NCBI RefSeq assembly: GCF_030732845.1
Contig: NZ_JASHKA010000026.1
Span: 1 to 64,000, forward strand
From: Roseibium sp. MMSF_3544
GTDB taxonomy: Bacteria; Pseudomonadota; Alphaproteobacteria; Rhizobiales; Stappiaceae
Length of the DNA: 64,000 nucleotides
Reading direction: 5' to 3'
Both the position numbers and the translations under genes were made by a program. The notes beneath the pieces are model-generated. The model was not told where the DNA came from, did no database searches, and saw only the letters and a program-made list of their open reading frames with translations. Below, piece by piece: positions 17,381-26,406 of the stretch (position 1 is the first letter of the stretch; every line of letters starts with the position of its first letter).

Positions 17381-18094
17381 TTACCGTTCAGATACAGCTA
17401 TCTGCGGCTGCCTCGTTTCGGAGCAGCCGTTTTCGTTTGTCGTGCCATCCAAAAAATGAACCATGCCGCCGGCTGACCGGGCGTCTTCCTCGTCGTGCGT
17501 GACAAGCAGCACCGGCAAGTCGTTCGCCCGGGCGAGACGAAACACCAGGTCGCGCACGTCCGACCTGCGGGTCTGGTCGAGGCTGGAGAATGGTTCATCC
17601 AGCAAAAGCGCTCTCGGTTCGGCAAGCAGTGTCCGCATCAGGGCAACGCGGGTTTGCTGTCCTCCGGAAAGGGTCGCCGGATCGCGTGCTCCAAAGCCGG
17701 CCAGTCCGACATCTTCAAGGGCCTGTTGCGCGAGTTGCCGGCGTTCCGCGCGTGCCCTGATCTTTGGCGGAATCGCAAACAAAAGGTTTTGAAGGACCGA
17801 CATGTGTGGAAACAGAAGCGGTGCCTGAAACATCAACCCGATGTGGCGTTCCTGGGCGGGCAAAAACGTCAGGTCCTCACCGTTCAAGAACACATTTCCC
17901 TCGGACTGAAAATCCGGCCTCAGGAAACCTGCGATAAAGTCCAGCAGGCTGGATTTGCCGCTACCGCTTTCGCCCATGATCGTCAGGATCGTCCCCGGCA
18001 GGATATGGCAATCGATCTCCAGAAGCGGCTGCCCGTTCAGGCGGATGCCGACATTCTTCAACCGAAGACCGGAGCTGTCACCTGACCCTGTCAT
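17381..18094 (-). CDS. YnjD-like ABC transporter ATP-binding protein
   Basis: The protein has 237 residues. Walker A is MGESGSGKSSLLDF, the Q-loop region MFQAPLLFPHMSVLQN, the signature LSGGQQTRVALMRTLL, Walker B RALLLDEPFSSLD and the switch HDEED. It closes a three-gene minus-strand operon of the YnjBCD type (binding protein, fused permease, ATPase); 6 bp separate it from the permease gene. YnjBCD-type importers are related to thiamine and iron transporters, but the solute is not established. Confidence 0.88.
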   Translation of the reverse strand: MTGSGDSSGLRLKNVGIRLNGQPLLEIDCHILPGTILTIMGESGSGKSSLLDFIAGFLRPDFQSEGNVFLNGEDLTFLPAQERHIGLMFQAPLLFPHMSVLQNLLFAIPPKIRARAERRQLAQQALEDVGLAGFGARDPATLSGGQQTRVALMRTLLAEPRALLLDEPFSSLDQTRRSDVRDLVFRLARANDLPVLLVTHDEEDARSAGGMVHFLDGTTNENGCSETRQPQIAVSER

Positions 18095-18100
18095 TCAAAA

Positions 18101-19801
18101 TTACCTTTCCAGCCGCATGGCGGCACGATGCCTGAAAACGATGGAAGGAACGAGCGCAGCGAGACTGAACCCGACGAGGGGAATGATCAACTGCAACAGG
18201 GCATATAGAGCGGCGACCTGACGATTTCCTCCGCTTGCCAGTGCGACGCTCTCTGTCGTTACCGTGACGATGCGGCCTGCGCCGATCATAAGGGTCGGCA
18301 GATATTGGCCCACTGAAACTGCCGCGGCTACCGCAGCGGTCACAAGAACAGGACGCAACAACAGGGGAAGCTGGATTTGCCAGAAAATGCGCGCCCTGGA
18401 AGCGCCTGTGGATGCTGCCGCCTTGGCGTAGCGCGGATCGAGCCGGTTCCAGGGATCGCTCAGAGCGAGGAAGGCATAGGGAAAAACAAAGATCAGATGG
18501 GCAAGTAGAACAGCCTCGAAACTTCCGCTCAGACCAGCGAGCAGGAAAAGCATCTGCAGTCCAAACAGAAAACTGATTTGAGGCAGGAGTAGGGGTAGAA
18601 AAATGAGCGTGTTCAGCCTGCCACGCAGGGGCACTTTGCGATGACCGCGCGCCTCCAGAAGCCAGAGCGCCAAGGCCGTCGCAATACCGGCTGCAGCGGC
18701 GGCGATCGCAAGCGTTGCAAAAAGGGCAGGTCCGCCCATGCCGAAGGCATCGAACATGCGTTCAATGCCCCACCGCTGTGGCAAAGCGGCTGGAAACCAC
18801 CAGGATCTGGCGGCGGACCAGAGCCCCAACAGCGCCAGGGAGGCTGTCATGATCGCGATGACCAGCAGCATCGGAACCAGAGCGGCCTGCCGGCCCAATG
18901 CATCGCCCCTTCGCCGGTGTCCGCTTTCAAACCGAGACGTCAGCCACAAGGTGACAAGGCGCTCCAGGCCGAGATAGGTGAGGAGCGCACCTGCGCTGAC
19001 GGCAAGCTGCAGAAGAGCGCCTGCGGACGCCATCAACCGCTTGGCCAGGTCCGGATCGTTCATCCAGGAAACAAGGCGCGGCGCCAAGGGCGCAGGCGTT
19101 GTCGGCCCAAGGATCTGGGCAACATCGACGACCGACGTCGAATAGGCGATCACGGCGAGCATTGGCAGCCGGATCAGGGGATAGATCTGCGGCAGGATGA
19201 GTTTGAAGAACGTGCTCATCCGGCCGTATCCGAGACTGGCGCCTGCCTTGTAATAGTCCCGGATATGCGGCCTGTTGAGCGCGGCAAGGGTCATGAGGAA
19301 AAGAAACGGAACTTCCTTGGCCACAAGGCCGAGCGTCATCGCATACCCGGCTGGATCGTTCAGGATCAGAAGGTCTGGCGGCCGCGTCCACCCTGTTGCC
19401 CAGGGAGAAACTAGGCGCGCGAGAAATCCCGATGGTGCAATCAGAAAGGCCAGCCCGATCGCAGCTGCAGCATGCGGGACCGACAGGAGCGGCGACAGGA
19501 AACGGGTCAGGCGGTGAAATGTTCGCGTCCCGGACCATGCAGCAGTGAACAGGAGCACGATTGCCAGCGACAGGATAGAAGCCGCGAGGCCGGTGCCAAA
19601 ACTCAACAGAACGGAGGTCGACAGACCCGGCATCCTGAAAAGCTCCCAGAAGGGTGCCAGCGAAAATGTATGGTAGCCAAGGACGGGCAGGTAGCCGAAG
19701 GCGGGCAAGACCGTGCCGGCGAGTCCAGCACAGACAGGCCCTGCCAGCAGGCTCACAACAAGAATTGTCGGTATGTCCGGACCGCCGGTCGCCTTCGGCA
19801 A
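18101..19801 (-). CDS. YnjC-like fused ABC transporter permease
   Basis: The protein has about 566 residues and two binding-protein-dependent permease halves in one chain, giving roughly 12 membrane helices. The first half carries an EAA-type loop around KAGASLGYGRMSTFFKLILP and the second AAASTGASRARIFWQIQLPL, the sites that contact the ATPase. The start is uncertain: a TTG at 19801 lies just after the binding-protein stop and behind GGAGCGAGTGAGG. An upstream TTG at 19897 would overlap the previous gene by 89 bp and has no better support. Confidence 0.82.
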   Translation of the reverse strand: MPKATGGPDIPTILVVSLLAGPVCAGLAGTVLPAFGYLPVLGYHTFSLAPFWELFRMPGLSTSVLLSFGTGLAASILSLAIVLLFTAAWSGTRTFHRLTRFLSPLLSVPHAAAAIGLAFLIAPSGFLARLVSPWATGWTRPPDLLILNDPAGYAMTLGLVAKEVPFLFLMTLAALNRPHIRDYYKAGASLGYGRMSTFFKLILPQIYPLIRLPMLAVIAYSTSVVDVAQILGPTTPAPLAPRLVSWMNDPDLAKRLMASAGALLQLAVSAGALLTYLGLERLVTLWLTSRFESGHRRRGDALGRQAALVPMLLVIAIMTASLALLGLWSAARSWWFPAALPQRWGIERMFDAFGMGGPALFATLAIAAAAAGIATALALWLLEARGHRKVPLRGRLNTLIFLPLLLPQISFLFGLQMLFLLAGLSGSFEAVLLAHLIFVFPYAFLALSDPWNRLDPRYAKAAASTGASRARIFWQIQLPLLLRPVLVTAAVAAAVSVGQYLPTLMIGAGRIVTVTTESVALASGGNRQVAALYALLQLIIPLVGFSLAALVPSIVFRHRAAMRLER

Positions 19802-19808
19802 TGGAGCC

Positions 19809-21026
19809 TCACTCGCTCCCAGCGCCGTATCGTTCCAGCCAGGCCTCTTCCAGCGCGCTGACCCAGCTTGGGTGCGGCTCGGGCAGAACGGGACCAAGCT
19901 CTTCTGGCAAAAGGGTCGCCGGTCCGAGATCCATCGTGTCGAAAAGCGCCTTCTCGTTGGCGGGCAGGGCTGCCACGTTCAGTACCGTCGGATCGCCCCA
20001 GATTTCCGGTTCCTGTTTGCGCGTCTGGGCCATCGGGCTCAGGAGGAAGTTTGCAAAGACCTGCGCACCGGGCTGTGCCGAACTGTTGAACGGAATTGCC
20101 ACGAAGTGGGTGTTGCCGATCGTACCGTCTTCAAACACGAATGTGCGCACGGTTTCGGGCAGTTCACCATTGGCAATCGCACCGGATGCGTCGCCCGGAT
20201 TGAAGGAAAAGGCGATATCCAGCTCGCTGTCCGCCAAAAGCCGGCGCATGTCAGCGGCGTTTTTCGGAAACGTTTTGCCCTGGCGCCAAAGATGCGGATG
20301 GAGTTCATCCAGAAACTCGAACAAGGGAGCGACGGTTTCATCGAATGTCGCACTGTCGACAGGCCTGGACAGAACGTCCCGGTCAGCGACCGTATCGGCA
20401 AGCGCCTGCTTAAGGAATGTCGTGCCGTAAAAGTTCGGCGGCTGCGGATAGGAGAACCGGCCCGGATTGTTGCGGGCATATTCCAGGAGACCCGAAAGAT
20501 CTGACGGCGGCGTTTCCAGTCTGGTGCTGTCATACATGAAAACAAGCTTCGCCATACCCCAGGGGCTTTCCTGGCCATCGGTCGGTACCGTGAAATCGAC
20601 AATGACCGTCGGCTTGTTCTCCACGTCCACATATTGCCAATTGGGAAGCGTTTCGGCCCAGCCTGGTTCGGCAAGCAGACCGTTTTCTTTCATGGAGGCG
20701 AAATTTTCTCCGTTGATCCAGATGAGATCGACGGCCCCGCCACTTTCCTTGCCGACCGACTTTTCAGCCAGAACCTGGGAAACAACGCTTGCCGTGTCGC
20801 TGACTTTCACATGCACCACACGAACACCAAAGTCGCGCTCGACTTCCCGGGCTGCCCACTGGATGTAGGCATTGATGCGTGGTTCGCCGCCCCAGGCATG
20901 GAAGTAGACGGTCTGCCCTTTCGCGTCCTCAAGGACCGATTGCCAGTCCTGTTCCTGTGCGGTCGCCGCAAAGGGTGCGGCAATCATTCCGGTAAGGCCG
21001 ACGAAGGCAGCGAGCAGTCGATTCAT
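19809..21026 (-). CDS. YnjB-like ABC transporter substrate-binding protein
   Basis: The protein has 405 residues, with a signal peptide MNRLLAAFVGLTGMIAAPFAATAQE. The mature part matches the YnjB family: TVYFHAWGGEPRINAYIQWA and DLIWINGENFASMKENGLL, then a long C-terminal lobe ending before YGAGSE. It would deliver a solute to the YnjC-like permease. I chose the ATG at 21026, preceded by AGGGGATTTTG, over one six codons upstream. No TPP riboswitch motif is visible upstream, so thiamine is not specifically supported. Confidence 0.85.
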   Translation of the reverse strand: MNRLLAAFVGLTGMIAAPFAATAQEQDWQSVLEDAKGQTVYFHAWGGEPRINAYIQWAAREVERDFGVRVVHVKVSDTASVVSQVLAEKSVGKESGGAVDLIWINGENFASMKENGLLAEPGWAETLPNWQYVDVENKPTVIVDFTVPTDGQESPWGMAKLVFMYDSTRLETPPSDLSGLLEYARNNPGRFSYPQPPNFYGTTFLKQALADTVADRDVLSRPVDSATFDETVAPLFEFLDELHPHLWRQGKTFPKNAADMRRLLADSELDIAFSFNPGDASGAIANGELPETVRTFVFEDGTIGNTHFVAIPFNSSAQPGAQVFANFLLSPMAQTRKQEPEIWGDPTVLNVAALPANEKALFDTMDLGPATLLPEELGPVLPEPHPSWVSALEEAWLERYGAGSE

Positions 21027-21153
21027 CAAAATCCCCTGGTTCATGCGCGATGAGTGGTGCCGTTCCCTCGCGCAAGCAGTGCGACACGGTCAAGACAAGG
21101 CTTTGTGAATACCTTTTGCGCAAGGCACCCGCCGACTTTTTGCCCCGGACATT

Positions 21154-21609
21154 TTAAACCGGCAAAACGTGTGTGTCCTTGATTTCCTCCATGACGGCAT
21201 ATGTGTGGGTCTCGCGGACACCGGGAAGGGCAAGCACCACGTCGGAGAGGAACGTCCGGTAGGCTTCCATATCCTTGACCCGGCTTTTCATCAGGTAGTC
21301 GAAACCACCGGCCACCATATGACATTCCAGGATATCGGCCGCGCGTTCGACTGCCAGCTTGAAGGCATCAAAGATTTCCGGCGACGTCCTTTCCAGCCGG
21401 ATTTCAACGAAGACAAGCAGACCCCGCTCGACCTTCTTCGGATCGAGTGTTGCCGAGAAGCCCTCGATGTAACCTTCACGAATGAGGCGTTTCATGCGCT
21501 CGGCGGTTGCGGTCGGAGACAGCCGTACGCGCTCGGACAGCTCCGTATTGGTGATCCTGCCGTCTTCCTGGAGCACCTTGAGAATTCGCCGGTCGGTCGC
21601 ATTTAACAT
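21154..21609 (-). CDS. Lrp/AsnC-family regulator, probably of putA (PutR-like)
   Basis: This 151-residue protein has a winged helix-turn-helix (LKVLQEDGRITNTELSERVRLSPTATAERM) and a RAM ligand-binding domain (VFVEIRLERTSPEIFDAF to LPGVRETHTYAVMEEIKDT). It is divergent from putA with 140 bp of AT-rich DNA between. In alphaproteobacteria this arrangement is PutR, which activates putA in the presence of proline; the assignment here rests on position. The ynjB-like gene follows on the same strand 127 bp downstream. Confidence 0.9.
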   Translation of the reverse strand: MLNATDRRILKVLQEDGRITNTELSERVRLSPTATAERMKRLIREGYIEGFSATLDPKKVERGLLVFVEIRLERTSPEIFDAFKLAVERAADILECHMVAGGFDYLMKSRVKDMEAYRTFLSDVVLALPGVRETHTYAVMEEIKDTHVLPV

Positions 21610-21686
21610 GGAGATTTTCGCTTAAATTGGCTTTGATTCAAAGAAATACACTGAAAAATGATCAAAAAATAGGGAAAAATATCCTT

Positions 21687-21703
21687 TAAAATCGTCTATT
21701 TTA
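21687..21703. promoter_or_regulatory. Candidate Lrp-type operator in the regulator-putA gap
   Basis: TAAAAT-CGTCT-ATTTTA is a perfect inverted repeat with 6-bp arms and a 5-bp spacer, set in AT-rich DNA 47 bp before the putA start. Lrp/AsnC proteins prefer such AT-rich palindromes. Arms of A and T alone can arise by chance. Confidence 0.4.
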
Positions 21704-21749
21704 GAGAAATGTATAGTCTCGGCCTGGCGGGCCATATTGGGAGGTGCGC

Positions 21750-24700
21750 ATGACCGCAACCGCTGCTGCCTTGATGGCGGTGAAAGACACCGAACTGAAC
21801 CCGTTTCGCGCGGCGTATTCGCCTGACGAGAAAAAGCTGGTCGAAACCCTGTTGAAGGAGGCGGTTGGCGACCCGGTTGTCGAGAAACTGATCGACCAGC
21901 GCGCTCGTGGCTATATCGAGGACATGCGCGGTGTGCAGGTCGGTCTCGGTGGCGTCGAGGACTTCATGCGTGAGTTCGGCCTGACGACCCGCGAGGGCCT
22001 TGCCATGATGGTGCTCGCCGAGGCCTTGTTGCGCGTTCCGGACGCAAGCACCGCCGACAAGCTGATCGAGGACAAGCTGGCTGCTGCACGGTTCGACGAT
22101 CCGTCCGGTCACAAATCAGACACCTGGCTCGTCTCCGCATCTTCCTGGGCGCTGGGCGTCACCTCCCGGCTGCTCCATCCAGGCGACACGCCTCAGAGCA
22201 TCTTGTCCAGTCTGGTAAAACGCATGGGCATGCCGACGGTTCGTGTTGCGACCCGCAAGGCCATGACCTTGCTCGGACATCAGTTCGTCCTTGGAGAGAC
22301 GATCCAAAAGGCGCTTGAGAGAGCCAAGACGCAGGAAGCCAAGGGCTACAGATATTCCTATGACATGCTCGGTGAAGGCGCCCGTACCGCCAGGGATGCG
22401 GAGCGCTATTTCCAGTCTTATGCCAATGCAATCGAAGCAATCGGCAAGTCGGCGGGCGATCAGGCGCTGCCCAACCGCCCCGGTATTTCGGTCAAGCTCT
22501 CCGCGCTTCACCCGCGTTATGAAGCCGTCAACGGTGAGCGTGTCCGCGACGAACTGCTGCCGAAATTGCGCCAGCTGGTGCAAATGGCGAAGGACCGAAA
22601 CCTTAATTTCACGGTCGATGCGGAAGAAGCCGACCGGCTCGAAATTTCGCTCGATGTGATCGCAGCCCTTCTGGCCGATCCTGTCACCGACGGCTGGGAC
22701 GGGTTCGGACTGGCCGTGCAGGCCTATCAGAAACGCGGCGTCGAAGTGATCGACTGGCTGGTAAACGCTGCCCGCAAAACCAACCGCAAGCTGATGGTTC
22801 GGCTCGTCAAGGGCGCTTACTGGGACACGGAGATCAAACACGCGCAGGAAGAAGGGGCGGACGGGTATCCGGTCTTCACGCGCAAGGCTGCAACCGATCT
22901 TTCGTATCTGTGCTGCGCAAAGCGCATGCTCGCGGCGCGGGACGTGCTTTATCCGCAATTCGCCACGCACAACGCCCTGACGGTCGCCCAGATCATCGAG
23001 TTGGCCGGCGGATCTGCCGAGGGCTATGAGTTCCAGCGCCTCCATGGCATGGGCGAGAGCCTTTATAAATCCGTTTGCGAGCGGGACGGGTTTCCGTGCC
23101 GGATCTACGCGCCGGTCGGCGGCTACAAGGATCTTCTGGCCTACCTGGTCCGCCGCCTTCTGGAAAACGGCGCCAACTCGTCCTTCGTGACGATTGTCGG
23201 CGACGCCTCCGTCTCCATAGACACCATGTTGAAGCGACCCGCTGAAATCCTTGATAACGGCCACCACGCCGTCAATCGCTCGATCCCGCTGCCGATCGAT
23301 CTTTATGGCGAGAGCCGCAAAAACGCGGAAGGCATCGAATTCGGCTTCGCTGAAGAGCGCACCGCGCTCGTGGACGGAATGGCCAAGACGGTGGCTCCGT
23401 TCACGCAAGCCGGTCCGCTCGGAACCGGACTTGTGACGGCGGGTGAACCTCATCCGGTCTTTGCGCCGATGGATGGGACAACAAAAGTCGGCACGGTCCG
23501 GTTCGCGGATGTCGAAACGGCGCAAAAGGCCATTGAGATGGCCAGAAAGGGGTTTGAGGCATGGTCCCGCAAGCCGGTTAACGAGCGCGCTGCGGCCCTC
23601 GAAAAGCTCGCGGACCTTCTGGAGGAAAACCGTGACCGGCTGATGATGATCCTGTCCATGGAAGCCGGCAAATGCCTGCCTGACGGGATTGCTGAAATCC
23701 GTGAGGCGGTCGACTTCTGCCGCTATTATGCCGTTGAAGCCCGCACGCTGTTCGGCGAAGGCCGCCTGATGCCGGGACCGACAGGCGAGGAAAACAGGTA
23801 CCGCTATCGTGGCCGCGGCGTTTTCGTGTGCATCTCGCCCTGGAATTTCCCACTGGCAATCTTCCTCGGGCAGATCAGCGCGGCTCTTCTCGGCGGCAAC
23901 GCTGTCGTCGCAAAACCGGCGGAACAAACGCCACTGATCGCCTATGAAGTCGCCAAACTCATGTACAAGGCGGGCATTCCGGAGGACGCATTTTTCCTGG
24001 TGCCGGGTGAAGGCGATATCGGAGCTGCGCTCACGGCCCACAACGACGTTGCCGGCGTGGCCTTCACGGGGTCGACGGAGACCGCCTGGGCGATCAATGG
24101 AACACTGGCCGCCAAGCGCGGTCCGATCGTGCCGCTCATTGCCGAGACTGGCGGCATCAACGCCATGTTGGTCGATGCGACCGCGCTTCCGGAACAGGTT
24201 TGCGACGATGTCATGATGTCGGCCTTCCGGTCCGCCGGCCAGCGCTGCTCCGCGCTGCGTTTGCTTTATGTGCAGGACGATGTTGCCGACACGCTGCTGG
24301 ATATGCTGCAGGGGGCGGCACAGGAACTGAGCCTCGGCGATCCGCGTCAGCCCTCAACCGATATCGGGCCGGTGATCGATGATGAGGCACGCGACAATAT
24401 CATGGCGCATATCGACGACATGAAGGAGAGCCAGACCCTGCGTTTTGCCGGAAAGACGCCGTCAGGCGCCCTGGCAAACGGGTCCTGGGTCGCGCCGCAT
24501 ATCATCGAACTGGACAAGGCCGAAGCGCTGACCCGCGAAGTCTTCGGGCCGGTGCTGCATGTCGTGCGCTACAAGGCCAGCGACATCGACGCCGTTCTGA
24601 ATCAGATCGCGTCTACTGGTTACGGCCTGACGCTCGGCGTCCACAGCCGGATCGATGCAACGGTGACAAAGGTCGTCGACCGGCTTTCCGTCGGCAACGT

Positions 24701-24890
24701 TTATGTCAACCGAAACACGATTGGTGCGGTTGTCGGCACGCAGCCCTTTGGCGGCTCGGGCCTCTCCGGTACCGGTCCCAAGGCCGGTGGCCCGATCTAC
24801 CTGACCCGCTTCGCTCTGGAACAGGTTGTCTCGATCAACACCGCCGCCGCCGGCGGCAATGCCAGCCTCGTTGCAGCGTCGGATGATTGA
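21750..24890 (+). CDS. putA: Bifunctional proline dehydrogenase/P5C dehydrogenase
   Basis: The protein has 1046 residues. The N-terminal half (to about 520) is the FAD-dependent PRODH barrel (FTVDAEEADRLEISLD, LMVRLVKGAYWDTEIKHAQ, ATHNALTVAQI, YAPVGGYKDLLAYLVRRLLENGA). The C-terminal half is the NAD-dependent aldehyde dehydrogenase, with Glu near 797 (LIAETGGINAML) and catalytic Cys near 832 (SAGQRCSALR). It converts proline to glutamate, channelling the intermediate. The ribbon-helix-helix DNA-binding domain of enteric PutA is absent, consistent with the Lrp-type regulator next door. ATG 21750 follows GGGAGG; an upstream GTG two codons before is less likely. Confidence 0.96.
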   Translation: MTATAAALMAVKDTELNPFRAAYSPDEKKLVETLLKEAVGDPVVEKLIDQRARGYIEDMRGVQVGLGGVEDFMREFGLTTREGLAMMVLAEALLRVPDASTADKLIEDKLAAARFDDPSGHKSDTWLVSASSWALGVTSRLLHPGDTPQSILSSLVKRMGMPTVRVATRKAMTLLGHQFVLGETIQKALERAKTQEAKGYRYSYDMLGEGARTARDAERYFQSYANAIEAIGKSAGDQALPNRPGISVKLSALHPRYEAVNGERVRDELLPKLRQLVQMAKDRNLNFTVDAEEADRLEISLDVIAALLADPVTDGWDGFGLAVQAYQKRGVEVIDWLVNAARKTNRKLMVRLVKGAYWDTEIKHAQEEGADGYPVFTRKAATDLSYLCCAKRMLAARDVLYPQFATHNALTVAQIIELAGGSAEGYEFQRLHGMGESLYKSVCERDGFPCRIYAPVGGYKDLLAYLVRRLLENGANSSFVTIVGDASVSIDTMLKRPAEILDNGHHAVNRSIPLPIDLYGESRKNAEGIEFGFAEERTALVDGMAKTVAPFTQAGPLGTGLVTAGEPHPVFAPMDGTTKVGTVRFADVETAQKAIEMARKGFEAWSRKPVNERAAALEKLADLLEENRDRLMMILSMEAGKCLPDGIAEIREAVDFCRYYAVEARTLFGEGRLMPGPTGEENRYRYRGRGVFVCISPWNFPLAIFLGQISAALLGGNAVVAKPAEQTPLIAYEVAKLMYKAGIPEDAFFLVPGEGDIGAALTAHNDVAGVAFTGSTETAWAINGTLAAKRGPIVPLIAETGGINAMLVDATALPEQVCDDVMMSAFRSAGQRCSALRLLYVQDDVADTLLDMLQGAAQELSLGDPRQPSTDIGPVIDDEARDNIMAHIDDMKESQTLRFAGKTPSGALANGSWVAPHIIELDKAEALTREVFGPVLHVVRYKASDIDAVLNQIASTGYGLTLGVHSRIDATVTKVVDRLSVGNVYVNRNTIGAVVGTQPFGGSGLSGTGPKAGGPIYLTRFALEQVVSINTAAAGGNASLVAASDD

Positions 24891-25416
24891 GTGGTTTCTG
24901 ACTGGGGCTGAACAGCCGTTTGGTCGCTGGACGCCAGTTACCTCTCCTATTGGGAGAGGTCGGCGCGAATGCGCCGGGTGAGGGGACAAACCAAAGTGCG
25001 AAATGCAAACGTTTGATCCCTCACCCTAACCCTCTCCCACCGGGAGAGGGAACTTTCGCATCGCCCCTTGCACAACAACTCTCCATCGTCATCCCGGACG
25101 CAGCGAAGCGGAGATCCGGGATCGGAAAGGCTCTCGATAGGAAATCAAGTTTCCGGGTGCCCCGGTCCCGGCTCGCGCTGCGTTTGGCCGGGACACAGAA
25201 TGGTTTCTCGGATTTGTCGTCCCGGTTTGTCGCGTCAGCGGCAAGACCCGGACCCAGTATTCCGTGTAGCCGGCGACTGGCAAAACAGCCAGACAAGAGG
25301 TTACTGGATCCCGGCCTTGCGCTTCGCTCCAGCCGGGATGACGACGATTGCTTTTGAAACGTGTGGACTCACACCCACAGGGTCAAAGAGACAACGGTGA
25401 AAGCGCGTCAGCGGGA
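24891..25416. repeat. Intergenic region with two palindromic repeat units
   Basis: This gene-free stretch holds two nested repeats. In the first, GGGTGAGGG (24976-24984) pairs with CCCTCACCC (25018-25026), followed by the hairpin CCCTCTCCC-ACC-GGGAGAGGG (25030-25050). In the second, the ends GTCATCCCGG (25089-25098) and CCGGGATGAC (25333-25342) are inverted and each is followed inward by a related GCGAAGCG-type segment. Such extragenic palindromes are common in Rhizobiales and related genomes. Reading frames through them are not genes. Confidence 0.7.
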
Positions 25417-26301
25417 CTAGCGGCCCGCCAGGGCAGCGTCACATTCAGTGAATTTTGCCGTCAGCCGCGACAGATTACGTTGGTTGAGCAACGTCTCGTT
25501 CCCGAAAACAAGTGCGATGGCATATTTGTCGACCAGTTGCCGGTAGGAACCATGGAGTGTCTGGCACGGCCAGAGCTTCTGAATGGTCTCTTCAAATTGT
25601 TCCGAAAAGGGGCCGGAAGAAGAGGTGATCGAGTAGAGTTTGTAGAGTTCCCATTGGTGTTCCGCATAGAGCCGCCAGATGAAGCGCTCCCGAAAATCAG
25701 CCCACTTGTCGCTGTCCGCCTTTGACTCTGCCAGGAAGTCAGGATCATCTATCTCGCTCATTTCGAGCAGGGATTGCTCCATCAAGTCGAGATACGCGCG
25801 ATAGACGTCCCTTGGAGACTTTAAGCGATCGGGCAGGTCCACGCCGAGTTGGTGCCTGCACTCAAGCCGGGTGCTCAAAAATTCCAGATAATATCTTGGG
25901 ATGCCGCTTGAGATCTGGTCTCCGATTTTTGGTTCCGTACTCTTGATCGCAAATCGCGCAAGCGCCTTTACAACCTCAAAACACATCCGGACCTTGGACA
26001 GCTGGGACGCATTTTCCTCGGCCTCAAACTTCGCCGCACCGTTTTGCATGTCTCGCCGAAAGGCCTTCTGATAGGGCACCCTGATTTCGGCGATCGCGTC
26101 CAGCATGGCCGCAACGCGATCGTTCGTCTCGAAGTTCGTCTCTTCGTTGCGCAGCCCCATGATCTCGTTGTGAAAAGGTTCAATCCGGAGAAGTATTTCT
26201 GCTGCGATTGCACGAGCTTCCGCCTCACTGACAAGATCGGTATTGCTTGCAGCGAAGGGTGTCGACCAGAAAAACAACAACAAAAAGAGCGTTGTCCGCA
26301 T
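25417..26301 (-). CDS. Unrecognised secreted protein
   Basis: The protein has 294 residues and starts with a signal peptide MRTTLFLLLFFWSTPFAAS. The mature part is predicted to be mainly helical and charged, with four cysteines (near MCFEV, LECRHQ, LWPCQT and TECDAAL) and many Trp/Tyr residues toward the C-terminus (DKWADFRERFIWRLYAEHQW). I recognise no domain. Codon use resembles the neighbours, and the start ATG is clear. It stands alone between the repeat region and hrpB, so context gives no clue. It is probably periplasmic. Confidence 0.7.
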   Translation of the reverse strand: MRTTLFLLLFFWSTPFAASNTDLVSEAEARAIAAEILLRIEPFHNEIMGLRNEETNFETNDRVAAMLDAIAEIRVPYQKAFRRDMQNGAAKFEAEENASQLSKVRMCFEVVKALARFAIKSTEPKIGDQISSGIPRYYLEFLSTRLECRHQLGVDLPDRLKSPRDVYRAYLDLMEQSLLEMSEIDDPDFLAESKADSDKWADFRERFIWRLYAEHQWELYKLYSITSSSGPFSEQFEETIQKLWPCQTLHGSYRQLVDKYAIALVFGNETLLNQRNLSRLTAKFTECDAALAGR

Positions 26302-26406
26302 GCACTGGCTTCCTCGATGGTTCAGCCAAGTGGCTGAATCAAACCACGAGAAAGACCAACGATCAATCGAAACCGGCGTCGGTGGAGGAGAAGGCAGGAA
26401 CGCATG

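Noticed and set aside
19802..19897. Extended N-terminus for the YnjC-like permease from a TTG at 19897
   Set aside because: It would overlap the binding-protein gene by 89 bp and encode non-hydrophobic residues without family resemblance. A TTG at 19801 fits better.
21027..21153. Possible TPP riboswitch upstream of the ynjB-like gene
   Set aside because: The conserved thi-box elements are not visible in this leader on the minus strand.
25021..25296. A 91-codon frame within the repeat cluster after putA
   Set aside because: It is made of palindromic repeat sequence, and frames are open on both strands because of GC bias.
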